DNA of 64,000 nt from Nocardia sp. BSTN01 (GTDB lineage Bacteria; Actinomycetota; Actinomycetes; Mycobacteriales; Mycobacteriaceae). Of the stretch, positions 27,602 to 36,129 are shown one piece after another. The first letter of the stretch is position 1. Each line of letters begins with the position of its first letter. The notes under the pieces were generated by a model, which was not told where the DNA came from, ran no database searches, and saw only the letters and a list, made by a program, of their open reading frames with translations. A program made the translations under genes and the position numbers. The stretch lies in contig NZ_JADKYP010000018.1 of NCBI RefSeq assembly GCF_015354405.1, positions 1 to 64,000 on the forward strand, read 5' to 3'.

Positions 27602-28648
27602 ATGACGGCACCCACACCCGCAACCAGTCGCCGCCGCGAGGCCCCGGACCGCAACCTCGCACTGGAGTTGGTCCGGGTGACCGAGGCCGGTGCGATGGCC
27701 GCGGGCCGCTGGGTCGGCCGTGGCGACAAGGAGGGCGGCGACGGGGCGGCCGTCGACGCGATGCGCCAACTGGTGGCCACCGTCTCCATGCGCGGCACCG
27801 TGGTGATCGGCGAGGGCGAGAAGGACGAAGCCCCGATGCTCTACAACGGCGAGGCCGTGGGCGACGGGACCGGTCCCGAGGTCGACTTCGCCGTCGACCC
27901 GATCGACGGCACCACGCTGATGTCGAAGGGCTCCCCGGGCGCCATCTCGGTGCTGGCGGTCGCCGAACGCGGCGCCATGTTCGATCCCTCGGCGGTGTTC
28001 TACATGGAGAAGATCGCGGTCGGCCCGGAGGCGGCCGACGTCATCGATCTGTCCGCCCCCATCGCCGAGAACCTGCGCCGGGTGGCCAAGGCGAAGAACT
28101 CGACGGTCTCCGACCTCACCGTCTGCGTACTGGACCGGCCCCGCCACGCCCGCCACATCCAGGAGGTTCGCGACGCGGGCGCGCGCATCCGCCTGATCTC
28201 CGACGGCGACGTCGCCGGCGCGATCGCCTGCGCCCGTCCCGAATCGGGCACCGACATGCTGGTCGGCATCGGCGGCACCCCCGAGGGCATCATCGCCGCG
28301 GCCGCGCTGCGCTGTATGGGCGGTGCGCTGCAGGGCAAACTGGCCCCCACCGACGACGCCGAGAAGCAGAAGGCGCTCGACGCCGGTCACGACCTCGACC
28401 GCATCCTGAACACCGAGGACCTGGTCTCGGGCGAGAACGTCTTCTTCTCCGCCACCGGCGTCACCGACGGCGACCTGCTGCGCGGTGTGCGCTACTACAG
28501 CGGCGGCGCCTCGACCCAGTCGATCGTGATGCGCTCCAAGTCCGGCACCGTGCGCATCATCGACGCCTACCACCGCCTCACCAAGCTGCACGAATACGCC
28601 TCGGTCGACTTCGTCGGCGACGAGGACGCGATTCCGCCGCTGCCGTAA
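27602..28648 (+). CDS. glpX: Class II fructose-1,6-bisphosphatase GlpX
   Basis: A 348-residue class II FBPase, the gluconeogenic phosphatase essential in mycobacteria. Metal and phosphate motifs are visible: GEGEKDE at 70-76, DPIDGTT at 99-105, VCVLDRPRH near 180, [10 protein letters not shown], and [17 protein letters not shown], with the final [13 protein letters not shown] at 27602 follows CGAGGAGGCACC, a strong ribosome binding site, so the longer frame from 27539 is not used. It is followed by a large palindromic element rather than a simple terminator. Confidence 0.96.
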   Translation: MTAPTPATSRRREAPDRNLALELVRVTEAGAMAAGRWVGRGDKEGGDGAAVDAMRQLVATVSMRGTVVIGEGEKDEAPMLYNGEAVGDGTGPEVDFAVDPIDGTTLMSKGSPGAISVLAVAERGAMFDPSAVFYMEKIAVGPEAADVIDLSAPIAENLRRVAKAKNSTVSDLTVCVLDRPRHARHIQEVRDAGARIRLISDGDVAGAIACARPESGTDMLVGIGGTPEGIIAAAALRCMGGALQGKLAPTDDAEKQKALDAGHDLDRILNTEDLVSGENVFFSATGVTDGDLLRGVRYYSGGASTQSIVMRSKSGTVRIIDAYHRLTKLHEYASVDFVGDEDAIPPLP

Positions 28649-28673
28649 CATTGGCCTCCGCTTCGCTGCGGCG

Positions 28674-28768
28674 GGGTTTCGGCCCCTTGGGCCTCGATTT
28701 TTCACTCCTCCGGTCGGTCGCTGCGCTCCCTCCCTCCGTCGCTGCAAAATCGAGGCGGGCCGAAACCC
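28674..28768. repeat. Long imperfect palindromic element after glpX
   Basis: Inverted repeat with composite arms. The left arm contains GGGTTTCGGCCC followed, after a 5-nt bulge, by GCCTCGATTTT. The right arm is AAAATCGAGGC joined directly to GGGCCGAAACCC. The 44-nt interior is pyrimidine-rich (repeated CTCC/GGTCG units). The arms pair over about 22 bp. It could be a bidirectional terminator between glpX and the converging regulator, or a mobile palindromic repeat. Only one copy was noticed in the window. Confidence 0.6.
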
Positions 28769-28833
28769 GTTGATGGGTAACCGCTTCGATAGGCGCTCCA
28801 GGGAGGGAACGCGGCGGCGGGGCTTTGGCCTCA

Positions 28834-29820
28834 CTATTCCGATTCGATCATCAGATACCCGAGGTGGGCACTCCCGTCGTCGCCGTCATCGACATCGATG
28901 ACGGCGACGAACTCGCGGTCACCCGCGCGGCGCTGCAGCGGACCCCACGAGTTGGCGAGATACCAGCTCGCGCCGGTGGTACCGCGCGGTCCCAGGCCCG
29001 CGCAGAAGATCCGGTATCGGCTGGGGTGCAGCGCCGGGCTCGGCCGCGCTCGCGCGATGATGCCGATGCTGTGTCCTCCGCTCGGGCCGAATCGGCTTCC
29101 GTCGGTCAACGTCAGTTGCTCCGACCCGGCGGCACTGTCGTCGAGGGTGAACAGCGGACGGTCGACGGTGTCGAGATATCGACGCGTGCAAGCGTTTCCG
29201 GTCATCCCGAAACTGATGTAGGGCTGGTCGTCGTTCGCGACGACCTCCCGATCGCTCCGGACATCGGTCGAGAGACCGGTCCGTCGCGCGAGCATGGGCA
29301 ACACGTACAGCAGTCCGCGAACCTCCCTCTCCGGCAGTGCCGCCAGCACATCCGAGCGATGATCGGCGGCAAAGGCACGGAGTTGTCCCTCCAGGGCGCA
29401 CAATTCGGGAATATCGGCCGCCCGGTGCGCTTGCACGGATCGCAGTGGTAGTTCGAGGGTCGGGTAGACGAGAGTTGTTCCGCCGGTGAACATCTCGGTG
29501 CCGAGGAATGCCTCGAGTTCGACGTCGATCACCGGCCCCGTGTCGTTCGCTCCGGCGCCGTGCGGCGTGGCATCCGGTGTCCGAAACAGGTTTTCGACCG
29601 TCCAGCCGGGGAACATCTCGGCCAGCACCCGGCAGTGATAGTCACGGGGAAGCCCGACCATCTTGCCCGAAAGCCACTGGTAGTACTGGGTCTTCGCCGG
29701 GCCGTAGCCGGGCGGGACGGGTGGATCGAGGCGCGCGGCGCAGGTGTCGTACGCGGCCAGGAAGTCCGCGTGGCTGGTCAGATGCTGCTGCGCCAGCAAC
29801 ATCTTCAGAACGGTCGCCAA
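28834..29820 (-). CDS. Actinobacterial HTH-like transcriptional regulator
   Basis: A 328-residue protein of a family common in Streptomyces and Nocardia. Its N-terminal region (VLKMLLAQQHLTSHADFLAA, then KTQYYQWLSGKMVGLPRDYHCRVLAEMFPGWTVENLF) resembles a helix-turn-helix followed by a fixed PGWT motif. The C-terminal half (FGMTGNACTRRYLDTVD, FGPSGGHSIGIIARARPS, TGASWYLANSWGPLQ) is an uncharacterised domain. The start is TTG at 29820: AAGGGGG lies 6 bp upstream and the family N-terminus begins there. It is coupled to the tiny ORF that ends 10 bp upstream. The signal it responds to is unknown. Confidence 0.75.
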   Translation of the reverse strand: MATVLKMLLAQQHLTSHADFLAAYDTCAARLDPPVPPGYGPAKTQYYQWLSGKMVGLPRDYHCRVLAEMFPGWTVENLFRTPDATPHGAGANDTGPVIDVELEAFLGTEMFTGGTTLVYPTLELPLRSVQAHRAADIPELCALEGQLRAFAADHRSDVLAALPEREVRGLLYVLPMLARRTGLSTDVRSDREVVANDDQPYISFGMTGNACTRRYLDTVDRPLFTLDDSAAGSEQLTLTDGSRFGPSGGHSIGIIARARPSPALHPSRYRIFCAGLGPRGTTGASWYLANSWGPLQRRAGDREFVAVIDVDDGDDGSAHLGYLMIESE

Positions 29821-29830
29821 GGAAACCCCC

Positions 29831-29962
29831 TTACCCCTGAAACCACCGCCCCCGCGGCGGCTCGTCGTACAACCGCAACTCCCGCCGGGCCGCCGACGCG
29901 TACGGCAACCGGCCGAATGCCGGTACAGCGCCATTAAGCCCCCTGACATCGTTGGGCAGCAA
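29831..29962 (-). CDS. Candidate 43-residue ORF upstream of regulator
   Basis: A TTG codon at 29962 is preceded by TAGGAG with 5-nt spacing and opens a 43-codon frame ending in TAA. The downstream 26 codons, encoding GRLPYASAARRELRLYDEPP and RGRWFQG, have almost exclusively G/C third positions, as in true genes of this genome. The stop lies 10 bp before the TTG start of the regulator, whose ribosome binding site overlaps the stop, suggesting translational coupling. The product is Arg-rich with no recognised family. It may be a leader peptide, a signalling peptide or a small partner protein. Confidence 0.45.
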   Translation of the reverse strand: MLPNDVRGLNGAVPAFGRLPYASAARRELRLYDEPPRGRWFQG

Positions 29963-30241
29963 CGGATCTCCTATCCGTTTTTGTCCGTTTTGTACATCCT
30001 CCACGGATACCCCAGATCGATCGACCACTCGTAGCAGGGCCGCACTCGATGCCCGAAAAGTACTGCGGCACACAGTGCTTGCTGATCTTGGAGCAGGATG
30101 ACGAGTCCGATAACGGACGAAAACGAACCGAGCAGACCGTCCCACGACGTGTTTCACGGACATTAATTGAAGTAGCGGAAACACAGAGCAATTCGGGCAG
30201 CTGTCCGCGCTGCCCATCACAGCAGTCAGGAAGCGAATACC
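29963..30241. other. AT-richer divergent control region
   Basis: A divergent intergenic stretch between the small ORF/regulator operon and the IPT-repeat gene. It is noticeably less GC-rich than its surroundings, with patches such as TATCCGTTTTTGTCCGTTTTG and ACATTAATTGAAGTAGCGG. It contains a repeat of GGACAAAAACGGA-type sequence (CCGTTTTTGTCC near 29975) and a related ATAACGGACGAAAACG patch near 30111. Probably promoters and operator DNA for both directions. Confidence 0.4.
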
Positions 30242-30979
30242 GTGCCTACCATCACCTCACTCTCGCCGACGTCCGGGCCTACGACCGGAGGAACCAGCGT
30301 CACGATCACCGGGACCGGCTTCACCGGACCTACCACCGTCCGATTCGGTACGACCGCAACGACTTTCACTCTCGATTCACCGACACAGATCACGGCGATC
30401 GCCCCCGCCGGCTCGGTCGGCGCCGTGCAGGTCACCGTCACCACCTCGGCCGGCACCAGCAACGGCGTGACCTACACCTACCTCGCGGTGCCGGCGTTGA
30501 GCGGCATCAGCCCCAATCAGGGGTCGACCGCGGGCGGGACGACGGTCACGCTCACCGGGTCGGGCCTGACGGGCGTCACCGCGGTGAATTTCGGTACCAC
30601 TCCGGCGACCTCGTTCACCGTCGATTCCGACACCCAGATCACCGCCGTCGCCCCCGCCGGCACCGGGATCGTGTCGGTGACGGTTACCGGTCCCGGCGGC
30701 ACCAGCAACTCGGTGACCTACGTCTACGTCGTCGTCCCGAGCCTCACCTCCGTCTCCCCCGCCTCCGGGCCGGCCGCGGGTGGCAACAATGTGACGATCA
30801 CCGGCACCGATTTCACCGGGCCGCTGACCGTCCGGTTCGGCACGACCGCCACGACGTTCACCGTGAACTCCAGCACCCAGATCACCGCCGTCGCCCCGGC
30901 CCATGCGGCGGGCACGGTGCAGATAACGGTCACCGGCTCGGGCGGAACCAGCAACGGCCTCGCCTACACCTTCGTCTGA
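30242..30979 (+). CDS. Triple IPT/TIG-domain repeat protein
   Basis: A 245-residue protein made of three nearly identical IPT/TIG (immunoglobulin-like) repeats of about 80 residues. Each has the pattern SPTSGPTTGGTSVTITGTGF, then VRFGTTATTF, TQITAVAPA and GTSNGVTYTY. Nothing else is present: no signal peptide, no membrane anchor, no sortase signal. The GTG start follows CAGGAAGCGAATACC. IPT/TIG domains occur in cell-surface and carbohydrate- or DNA-binding proteins. The repeats are also recognisable at DNA level (GGCACCAGCAAC units), so copy number may vary between strains. Secretion, if any, must use another route such as a type VII system. Confidence 0.8.
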   Translation: MPTITSLSPTSGPTTGGTSVTITGTGFTGPTTVRFGTTATTFTLDSPTQITAIAPAGSVGAVQVTVTTSAGTSNGVTYTYLAVPALSGISPNQGSTAGGTTVTLTGSGLTGVTAVNFGTTPATSFTVDSDTQITAVAPAGTGIVSVTVTGPGGTSNSVTYVYVVVPSLTSVSPASGPAAGGNNVTITGTDFTGPLTVRFGTTATTFTVNSSTQITAVAPAHAAGTVQITVTGSGGTSNGLAYTFV

Positions 30980-31121
30980 CGGCAGAGCTACCTCCGTCCG
31001 ACCACAGTGCGTGCTGCCGCGCCCGCGGTCCGGCCGAACCACCGGTATTCCGCCGATTCCTGTGCGAAAAGCCTCAGGCGTGGCAGCCCACTGCGTCGTT
31101 CAACCGGCTTAGTGTCGAGTT

Positions 31122-32528
31122 ATGAGCGACGACCAGACGCAGTACCGCATCGAATACGACACCATGGGCGAGGTCCGCGTTCCGGTGAACGCGCTGTGGC
31201 GAGCGCAGACGCAGCGGGCGGTGGAGAACTTCCCGATCAGCGGCCGCGGCCTCGAACGCGCTCAGATCCGCGCCCTCGGCCTGCTCAAGGCCGCGTGTGC
31301 GGCGGTGAACCGGGATCTGGGGCTGCTCGACGGTGTGAAGGCCGAGGCGATCATCGCCGCCGCGAGCGAGATCGCCGAGGGCCGCCACGACGACCAGTTC
31401 CCGATCGATGTCTTCCAGACCGGCTCCGGCACGAGCTCGAATATGAACGCCAACGAGGTGATCGCGAGCCTGGCCGCCGCCCGGGGCATCACCGTGCACC
31501 CGAACGACGACGTGAACATGTCCCAGTCGTCCAACGACACCTTCCCCACCGCGACGCATCTGGCGGCCACGGAGGCTGTGGTGAAGGAGCTGCTGCCCGC
31601 GCTGGATCATCTGCGACTGCGGCTGCTGGACAAGGCCACCGAGTGGAGGACGGTGGTGAAGTCCGGACGCACCCACCTGATGGACGCCGTCCCGGTGACC
31701 CTCGGTCAGGAGTTCAGCGGCTACACCCGGCAGGTGGAGGCCGGTACGGAACGTCTGGTCGCCGCGCTGCCGCGACTGGGTGAGCTGCCCATCGGCGGCA
31801 CCGCGGTCGGCACCGGACTCAACGCGCCCGCCGGCTTCGGCGCGAAAGTTGTTGCGGAACTGCGCAAGACGACCGGTCTGGACGAACTGGTCGAGGCCCG
31901 CAACCATTTCGAGGCCCAGGCCGCGCGCGACGGTCTGGTCGAGATCTCCGGTTCGCTGCGGACCATCGCCATCAGTCTCACCAAGATCGCCAACGATATT
32001 CGCTGGATGGGTTCCGGACCGCTCACCGGACTCGCGGAGATCCAGCTGCCGGATCTGCAGCCGGGCTCCTCGATCATGCCCGGCAAGGTGAATCCCGTTC
32101 TGCCGGAAGCGGTGACGCAGGTCGCCGCCCAGGTGATCGGTAACGATGCCGCGGTGGCGTGGGGCGGCGGCAACGGCGCCTTCGAACTGAACGTCTACAT
32201 TCCGATGATGGCCCGCAATGTCCTCGAGTCGATTCGATTGCTGGCCAACGTGTCTCGCCTCTTCGCCGACAAGTGCGTCGCCGGCCTCACCGCCGATACC
32301 GAACGGCTGCGCCGGCTCGCGGAATCCTCGCCGTCGATCGTCACCCCGCTGAACTCGTCCATCGGCTACGAGGAAGCGGCCGCCGTGGCGAAACAGGCTC
32401 TGCGCGAGAACAAGACGATCCGGGAGACGGTCGTCGACCGCGGTTTGATCGGCGAGAAGCTGTCGGAGGAAGAGCTGGATCGCCGGTTGGACGTGCTGTC
32501 GATGGCCAAGGTCGAGGACCGGGACTGA
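31122..32528 (+). CDS. fumC: Class II fumarate hydratase
   Basis: A 468-residue fumarase of the aspartase/fumarase superfamily, catalysing fumarate to malate in the TCA cycle. The three conserved regions are seen: [16 protein letters not shown] near 103, [18 protein letters not shown] near 186, and the signature [16 protein letters not shown] at about 322 containing the flexible catalytic loop. [20 protein letters not shown] follows. The tetrameric cytoplasmic class II enzyme is oxygen-stable. The gene is monocistronic and convergent with an FAD monooxygenase gene, with a hairpin between them. Confidence 0.97.
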   Translation: MSDDQTQYRIEYDTMGEVRVPVNALWRAQTQRAVENFPISGRGLERAQIRALGLLKAACAAVNRDLGLLDGVKAEAIIAAASEIAEGRHDDQFPIDVFQTGSGTSSNMNANEVIASLAAARGITVHPNDDVNMSQSSNDTFPTATHLAATEAVVKELLPALDHLRLRLLDKATEWRTVVKSGRTHLMDAVPVTLGQEFSGYTRQVEAGTERLVAALPRLGELPIGGTAVGTGLNAPAGFGAKVVAELRKTTGLDELVEARNHFEAQAARDGLVEISGSLRTIAISLTKIANDIRWMGSGPLTGLAEIQLPDLQPGSSIMPGKVNPVLPEAVTQVAAQVIGNDAAVAWGGGNGAFELNVYIPMMARNVLESIRLLANVSRLFADKCVAGLTADTERLRRLAESSPSIVTPLNSSIGYEEAAAVAKQALRENKTIRETVVDRGLIGEKLSEEELDRRLDVLSMAKVEDRD

Positions 32529-32539
32529 TCGCACGATCT

Positions 32540-32586
32540 CCGGATCCGGCCGCCGCGGCTCGCTCGCGCGGGGAGGCCGGGTCCGG
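32540..32586. terminator. Hairpin between fumC and monooxygenase gene
   Basis: Stem CCGGATCCGGCC / GGCCGGGTCCGG (one G-U pair) with a 23-nt interior, in the short convergent gap. It can serve both genes. Confidence 0.55.
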
Positions 32587-32595
32587 ACCGGCGGT

Positions 32596-33780
32596 TCAGG
32601 CCGCCACCAGCGCCGGATAGTCGCGCAGATCGATGTCGTTGGCGGCATTGTCGCTGTATTTCAGCATCAGGTCGAACATTCGCGAGCCGAGGAACCAGTT
32701 GCGCATCCGGATACCCCGGGCGGTGCGCGGTGCGAGGAAGCGGCCCGCGTTGCTGTTGCCCGCGATCTTGGCGTAGCGCTTCATCAGTTCGTTGTAGCGG
32801 GCGAAGGCGGCCGTGTGGTCGCCGTCGGCCAGCGCCAGCTCACCCGCCAGCACGTAGGCGCCGACCACTGCCAGCCCGGTTCCGAAGCCGCCCAGCGTAT
32901 TTCCGTAGGCGGAGTCACCGACCAGCGCGACCCGGCCCTTGGTGTAGCCCTTCTTCATGCCCACCTGGCCCAGCGAATCCAGGTAGAACGAGTCCAGTTG
33001 TGACAGTTCGGCCATCATGGCGGGCACCGGCCCACGGGCACCGGCGAAGGCCTCGGCCAGGACGCGGCGCTGCGCCGCCTCGTCGTGCCGGTCGTAGGTG
33101 AGCGGTTGCGCGGCGAACATGTACATGTGCGCGGCCTTGTTCCCGCCGCGGACCGCGAGCCGTCCGGGTTCGTTGTAGGCCTCGGACCGGTTGCGCTGCC
33201 GCGGCCCGTTCGGGTCGTGTCCCCATCCGGCCGCACCCGCGGTGCAGTAGTAGTAGCCCAGATGTTTGACGTAGTCCGCCTCGGGGCCGAAGGCCAGCGC
33301 CCGCACCCGGGAGTGGATGCCGTCGCAGCCGACCACCAGGTCGAAGGTTCGCGCGGGGGCGTTCTCGAATTCGACCTCGACGCCGGCGGCGGTCTCACGC
33401 AGCGCGGTGACGGAGTCGCCGAACAGGTATTCACAGCCGTGCACGGTGCGCTCGTAGAAGATCTCGGCCAGGTCGCCGCGCAGGATCTCGACATCGCCGC
33501 CGGTGAAATCGCCTGATATGACGGCCAATTCGCCGCCCTCGGCGTCGGTGAGGATCATATCGGTCTTGCCGGTCCGGCGGCGGTGGATCTCCTCCCACAC
33601 GCCCATCCGCTCGAGCACCGTGCGGTGGGTCGCGCCCTTGAAGTCGACGGCTTGGCCGCCGGCCCGCAATTCGGGCGCCCGCTCGACGACGGTGACGGCG
33701 AAGCCGTAGCGCTGCAGCCAGTAGGCCAGCGCCGGGCCGGCGATGCTCGCACCGGAGATGAGAACTGTCGTATTCCGCAT
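32596..33780 (-). CDS. FAD-dependent monooxygenase
   Basis: A 394-residue group A flavoprotein hydroxylase similar to PHBH and TetX-type enzymes. It has the dinucleotide-binding GASIAGPALAYWLQRYGFAV, an Arg-containing AGGQAVDFKGA, the DG motif VVGCDGIHSRVR, and the GD motif VALVGDSAYGNTLGGFGTGLA contacting FAD. It should hydroxylate or inactivate an aromatic or polycyclic compound with NAD(P)H and O2. The start follows GAGGGG. It is divergent from a TetR gene with a perfect palindrome between them, which points to inducible detoxification. Confidence 0.92.
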   Translation of the reverse strand: MRNTTVLISGASIAGPALAYWLQRYGFAVTVVERAPELRAGGQAVDFKGATHRTVLERMGVWEEIHRRRTGKTDMILTDAEGGELAVISGDFTGGDVEILRGDLAEIFYERTVHGCEYLFGDSVTALRETAAGVEVEFENAPARTFDLVVGCDGIHSRVRALAFGPEADYVKHLGYYYCTAGAAGWGHDPNGPRQRNRSEAYNEPGRLAVRGGNKAAHMYMFAAQPLTYDRHDEAAQRRVLAEAFAGARGPVPAMMAELSQLDSFYLDSLGQVGMKKGYTKGRVALVGDSAYGNTLGGFGTGLAVVGAYVLAGELALADGDHTAAFARYNELMKRYAKIAGNSNAGRFLAPRTARGIRMRNWFLGSRMFDLMLKYSDNAANDIDLRDYPALVAA

Positions 33781-33813
33781 GATGACCCCTCGATCAGTAA
33801 CTGTGTCTGTCGG

Positions 33814-33827
33814 ACGCTAATTAGCGT
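33814..33827. promoter_or_regulatory. Palindromic operator for the TetR regulator
   Basis: Perfect 14-bp palindrome ACGCTAATTAGCGT midway in the 96-bp divergent region between the monooxygenase and tetR genes. It stands in an AT-rich patch that probably also contains promoter elements. Confidence 0.7.
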
Positions 33828-33876
33828 ATGCTGGACGCAGTTTTCCGTCAAGCCGGAATTCGGAGAGGATGGCGTC

Positions 33877-34590
33877 ATGACCGGACCGACTGCCCATGAA
33901 CTGCTGTGGGGGAATTCGCAGCGCCCCCGGCGCGGCCCCAAGCCGTCGCTGTCGCTGGAACGCATCGTCACCGAGGCCATCGCCCTGGCCGATGCCGACG
34001 GGATGGCCGCCGTATCGATGCAGCGACTGGCCGAGCGGCTGGGTTGCGCCAAGATGGCGCTGTATCGCTACGTCCCGGGAAAAGCCGAGCTCACGGCCTT
34101 GATGCTGGACTACGGGATGGGGCAGCCGCCGCAGGTCACGGTCGCCGACTCGGATCCCGAACCGTGGCGCGAGGCGCTGCGGCAGTGGGCGTACACGTTG
34201 TACGAACGGTACCGAGCCCATCCGTGGGCGGTCGATCTCACCGTCGGCCCGCGGCCGATGGGCCCGAACGAATTGGGCTGGATGGAGGCCCTACTGGCGC
34301 CGCTGGCCGGCACCGGCCTCCGTGGCTCCGAGCGCCTCGACACGGTGGTGCTGGTGAACGGCCACCTCCGCAGCCTCGTCCAGCAGACGACCGGAAGAGG
34401 CCCCGAACAGGCCGAGAGTGAAATAGCCCGCCAGGTCGGCGAGGTCCTGGCCGCCCACGCCGACCGCTATCCCGAGGTCGTGGCGGCCTTCGCCGACACG
34501 TCCGCGGACGGTCGCAACGCGGCCCTGAGCTACGGCATCGAGCGCATTCTCGACGGTGTGGCCGCCCTGATCGCCCGGCGACGGGACTGA
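33877..34590 (+). CDS. TetR family transcriptional regulator
   Basis: A 237-residue TetR/AcrR regulator. The N-terminal HTH reads SLERIVTEAIALADADGMAA, VSMQRLAERLGCAKMALYRYVPGKAELTALMLD. The C-terminal half (WREALRQWAYTLYERYRAHPW, then ELGWMEALLAPLAG) resembles the TetR_C_1-type ligand domain. ATG at 33877 follows GGAGAGGAT and starts the similarity. The divergent FAD monooxygenase is the likely target, an arrangement also seen for tetracycline-like drug resistance pairs, although the ligand here is unknown. Confidence 0.93.
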   Translation: MTGPTAHELLWGNSQRPRRGPKPSLSLERIVTEAIALADADGMAAVSMQRLAERLGCAKMALYRYVPGKAELTALMLDYGMGQPPQVTVADSDPEPWREALRQWAYTLYERYRAHPWAVDLTVGPRPMGPNELGWMEALLAPLAGTGLRGSERLDTVVLVNGHLRSLVQQTTGRGPEQAESEIARQVGEVLAAHADRYPEVVAAFADTSADGRNAALSYGIERILDGVAALIARRRD

Positions 34591-34670
34591 AACGCGTCGA
34601 ACACCCGACGACGAGCCGAAACGACGGCGATCATCCCCCGTCCGGGCCCCCGCACGCCTACAGTCGGACT

Positions 34671-35114
34671 ATGGCCGAATTACCGGAGCTACAACAGAAC
34701 GCCGTGACCACGGTGCGCGAGTTCTTCGCCGCGATGGAAATGAGCGCGGTGAACGAGGCGCTGGATCTGCTGGATCCCGACATCGTCTGGAAGAACACGT
34801 CGCTGCCCGATATCCGCGGCATCCACCGCGTCGGCGCGGTACTGCGCGGGCTGAGTCGCGACGCGTTCGGGTTCCGCGCCGACATGCACCACATCGCCGC
34901 GGAAACCGATGGCGCCCCCGCGGTCGAGGGCGAGACGGTCCTGACCGAACGCACCGACTATCTGCGCATGGGCCCGCTGGAAATCGGATTCTGGGTCTGC
35001 GGCACGTTCGAACTCGTCGACGGCCGCATCACCCTGTGGCACGACCACTTCAGCTGGGAGAACTTCCTGCGCGGCACCGCGGCGGGGATCTGGAACCTGG
35101 TCCGCCGGCGCTGA
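34671..35114 (+). CDS. Limonene-1,2-epoxide hydrolase family protein
   Basis: A 147-residue cystatin-like-fold protein of the limonene-1,2-epoxide hydrolase family. The Asp-Arg-Asp catalytic set is visible: Arg and Asp in VLTERTDYLRMG and the second Asp in VDGRITLWHDHFSWENF. Aromatic residues lining the pocket are present (FWVCGTFEL). In mycobacteria relatives hydrolyse epoxides of fatty acid or steroid type. It is monocistronic and convergent with the desaturase-like gene, with a short hairpin in the gap. Confidence 0.85.
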   Translation: MAELPELQQNAVTTVREFFAAMEMSAVNEALDLLDPDIVWKNTSLPDIRGIHRVGAVLRGLSRDAFGFRADMHHIAAETDGAPAVEGETVLTERTDYLRMGPLEIGFWVCGTFELVDGRITLWHDHFSWENFLRGTAAGIWNLVRRR

Positions 35115-35140
35115 TCGTGGTGGGCACCGGCACACCACGA
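35115..35140. terminator. Short convergent hairpin
   Basis: 8-bp arms TCGTGGTG / CACCACGA with a 10-nt loop, just after the stop of the epoxide hydrolase gene and before the end of the converging gene. Confidence 0.45.
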
Positions 35141-35151
35141 CCGTCGCGACC

Positions 35152-36012
35152 TCAGCCGCGCAGGTGGCCGATCTCCGCCCGGGCCGCCTCACCGGCGGTG
35201 CCGAAGTCGGTGCGCGAGAAGATGTTCCAACGTTCCAGCAGGGGTGTGAAGACCAGCTCTCCGGCGCGCTTGGGTTCGTAGATACCGGCCTCGGCCAGAA
35301 CCTCGGTGCTGTTGCGGCCGTCGCGCAGGGCGAGTTCGGGAACCCGGAACTCGGCGATCCGATCAGCGATCGCGCGCATGGTCTGATCCGGCGCCAGCTC
35401 GAGTGCCGCGGCGACCAGATTGCCGAAGAACGCCGATTGCAACTCGTCGTCGAGCGCGATCCGGTCCGCGATGGCAGTCACCATCGAATTCTCCTGCAGC
35501 GCGGCGATATTGCGATGCCGCACCGCGGAGGCGGACTCCTCGAAGGCACACAGCGCCAGCACGTCGAGCAGGTGCAGCGACGGCCGGCGGAAACCGGTGG
35601 TCATATGCTCCATCCGCGCGCGCTCGAGTTCCACCGGATCCACCGCCCGCGTCACCATCAGGTAGTTGCGGATGAGGATCTCGTGGCGGTTCTCCTCGGC
35701 CGTCCACCGGCCGACCCAGCGCCACCACGGACCCGTACGCAGGTGCTTGCCGAGCTCGCGATGGTACGACGGCAAATTGTCGGCGATCAGCACGCTCACG
35801 GTGAGTGCAACCGTGGCAACCTCCCCCAGGGCGGCCTGTTCCGGATCCCAGTCGACGCCGCCGAGGAAGCCGAAATTGCGTCCGTCACTGAAGGGCACGT
35901 ACTCGTGCGGCTGCCAGACCTCCGCCAGTTCGGTGTGGCGCCGGAGATTGTCTTCCACCGCATCCGCGAGCGATTCCAGCAGCTCACGATCGGTCAACTG
36001 AGTTTGCACCAC
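35152..36012 (-). CDS. Acyl-ACP desaturase-like protein (DesA2 type) lacking metal ligands
   Basis: A 286-residue ferritin-like protein of the acyl-ACP desaturase family, positioned like M. tuberculosis desA2 beside phoH. The scaffold is clear: YVPFSDGRNFGFLGGVDWDP, LIADNLPSYHRELGKHLR, WRWVGRWTAEENRHEILIRNYL and ALCAFEESASAVRHRNI. The E-x-x-H of EENRH and the Glu of FEES are present. The first Glu ligand (normally just before DNLP) is Ala, and the last E-x-x-H is replaced by DDELQSAFF. A complete diiron site is therefore unlikely and catalytic desaturation is doubtful. Confidence 0.85.
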   Translation of the reverse strand: MVQTQLTDRELLESLADAVEDNLRRHTELAEVWQPHEYVPFSDGRNFGFLGGVDWDPEQAALGEVATVALTVSVLIADNLPSYHRELGKHLRTGPWWRWVGRWTAEENRHEILIRNYLMVTRAVDPVELERARMEHMTTGFRRPSLHLLDVLALCAFEESASAVRHRNIAALQENSMVTAIADRIALDDELQSAFFGNLVAAALELAPDQTMRAIADRIAEFRVPELALRDGRNSTEVLAEAGIYEPKRAGELVFTPLLERWNIFSRTDFGTAGEAARAEIGHLRG

Positions 36013-36074
36013 GACAAGGTACCGACTGTTCGGGCCAAGCGGGGGAATTACGCGCGGACGCCGTGCGATACACA

Positions 36075-36120
36075 GCGGCGCGGCCCGCGAGACCGTGCGG
36101 ATGTCTCGCTGCCGCGCCGC
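36075..36120 (-). terminator. Long hairpin downstream of LGFP lipoprotein gene
   Basis: Composite stem GCGGCGCGGC + GCGAGAC pairing with GTCTCGC + GCCGCGCCGC (17 bp with a small bulge) and a 9-nt loop, directly after the minus-strand stop at 36130. Confidence 0.7.
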
Positions 36121-36129
36121 GCACGTCGT

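Noticed and set aside
27173-28834. 553-codon minus-strand frame opposite glpX
   Set aside because: Antisense to glpX, and the composition is that of a shadow frame.
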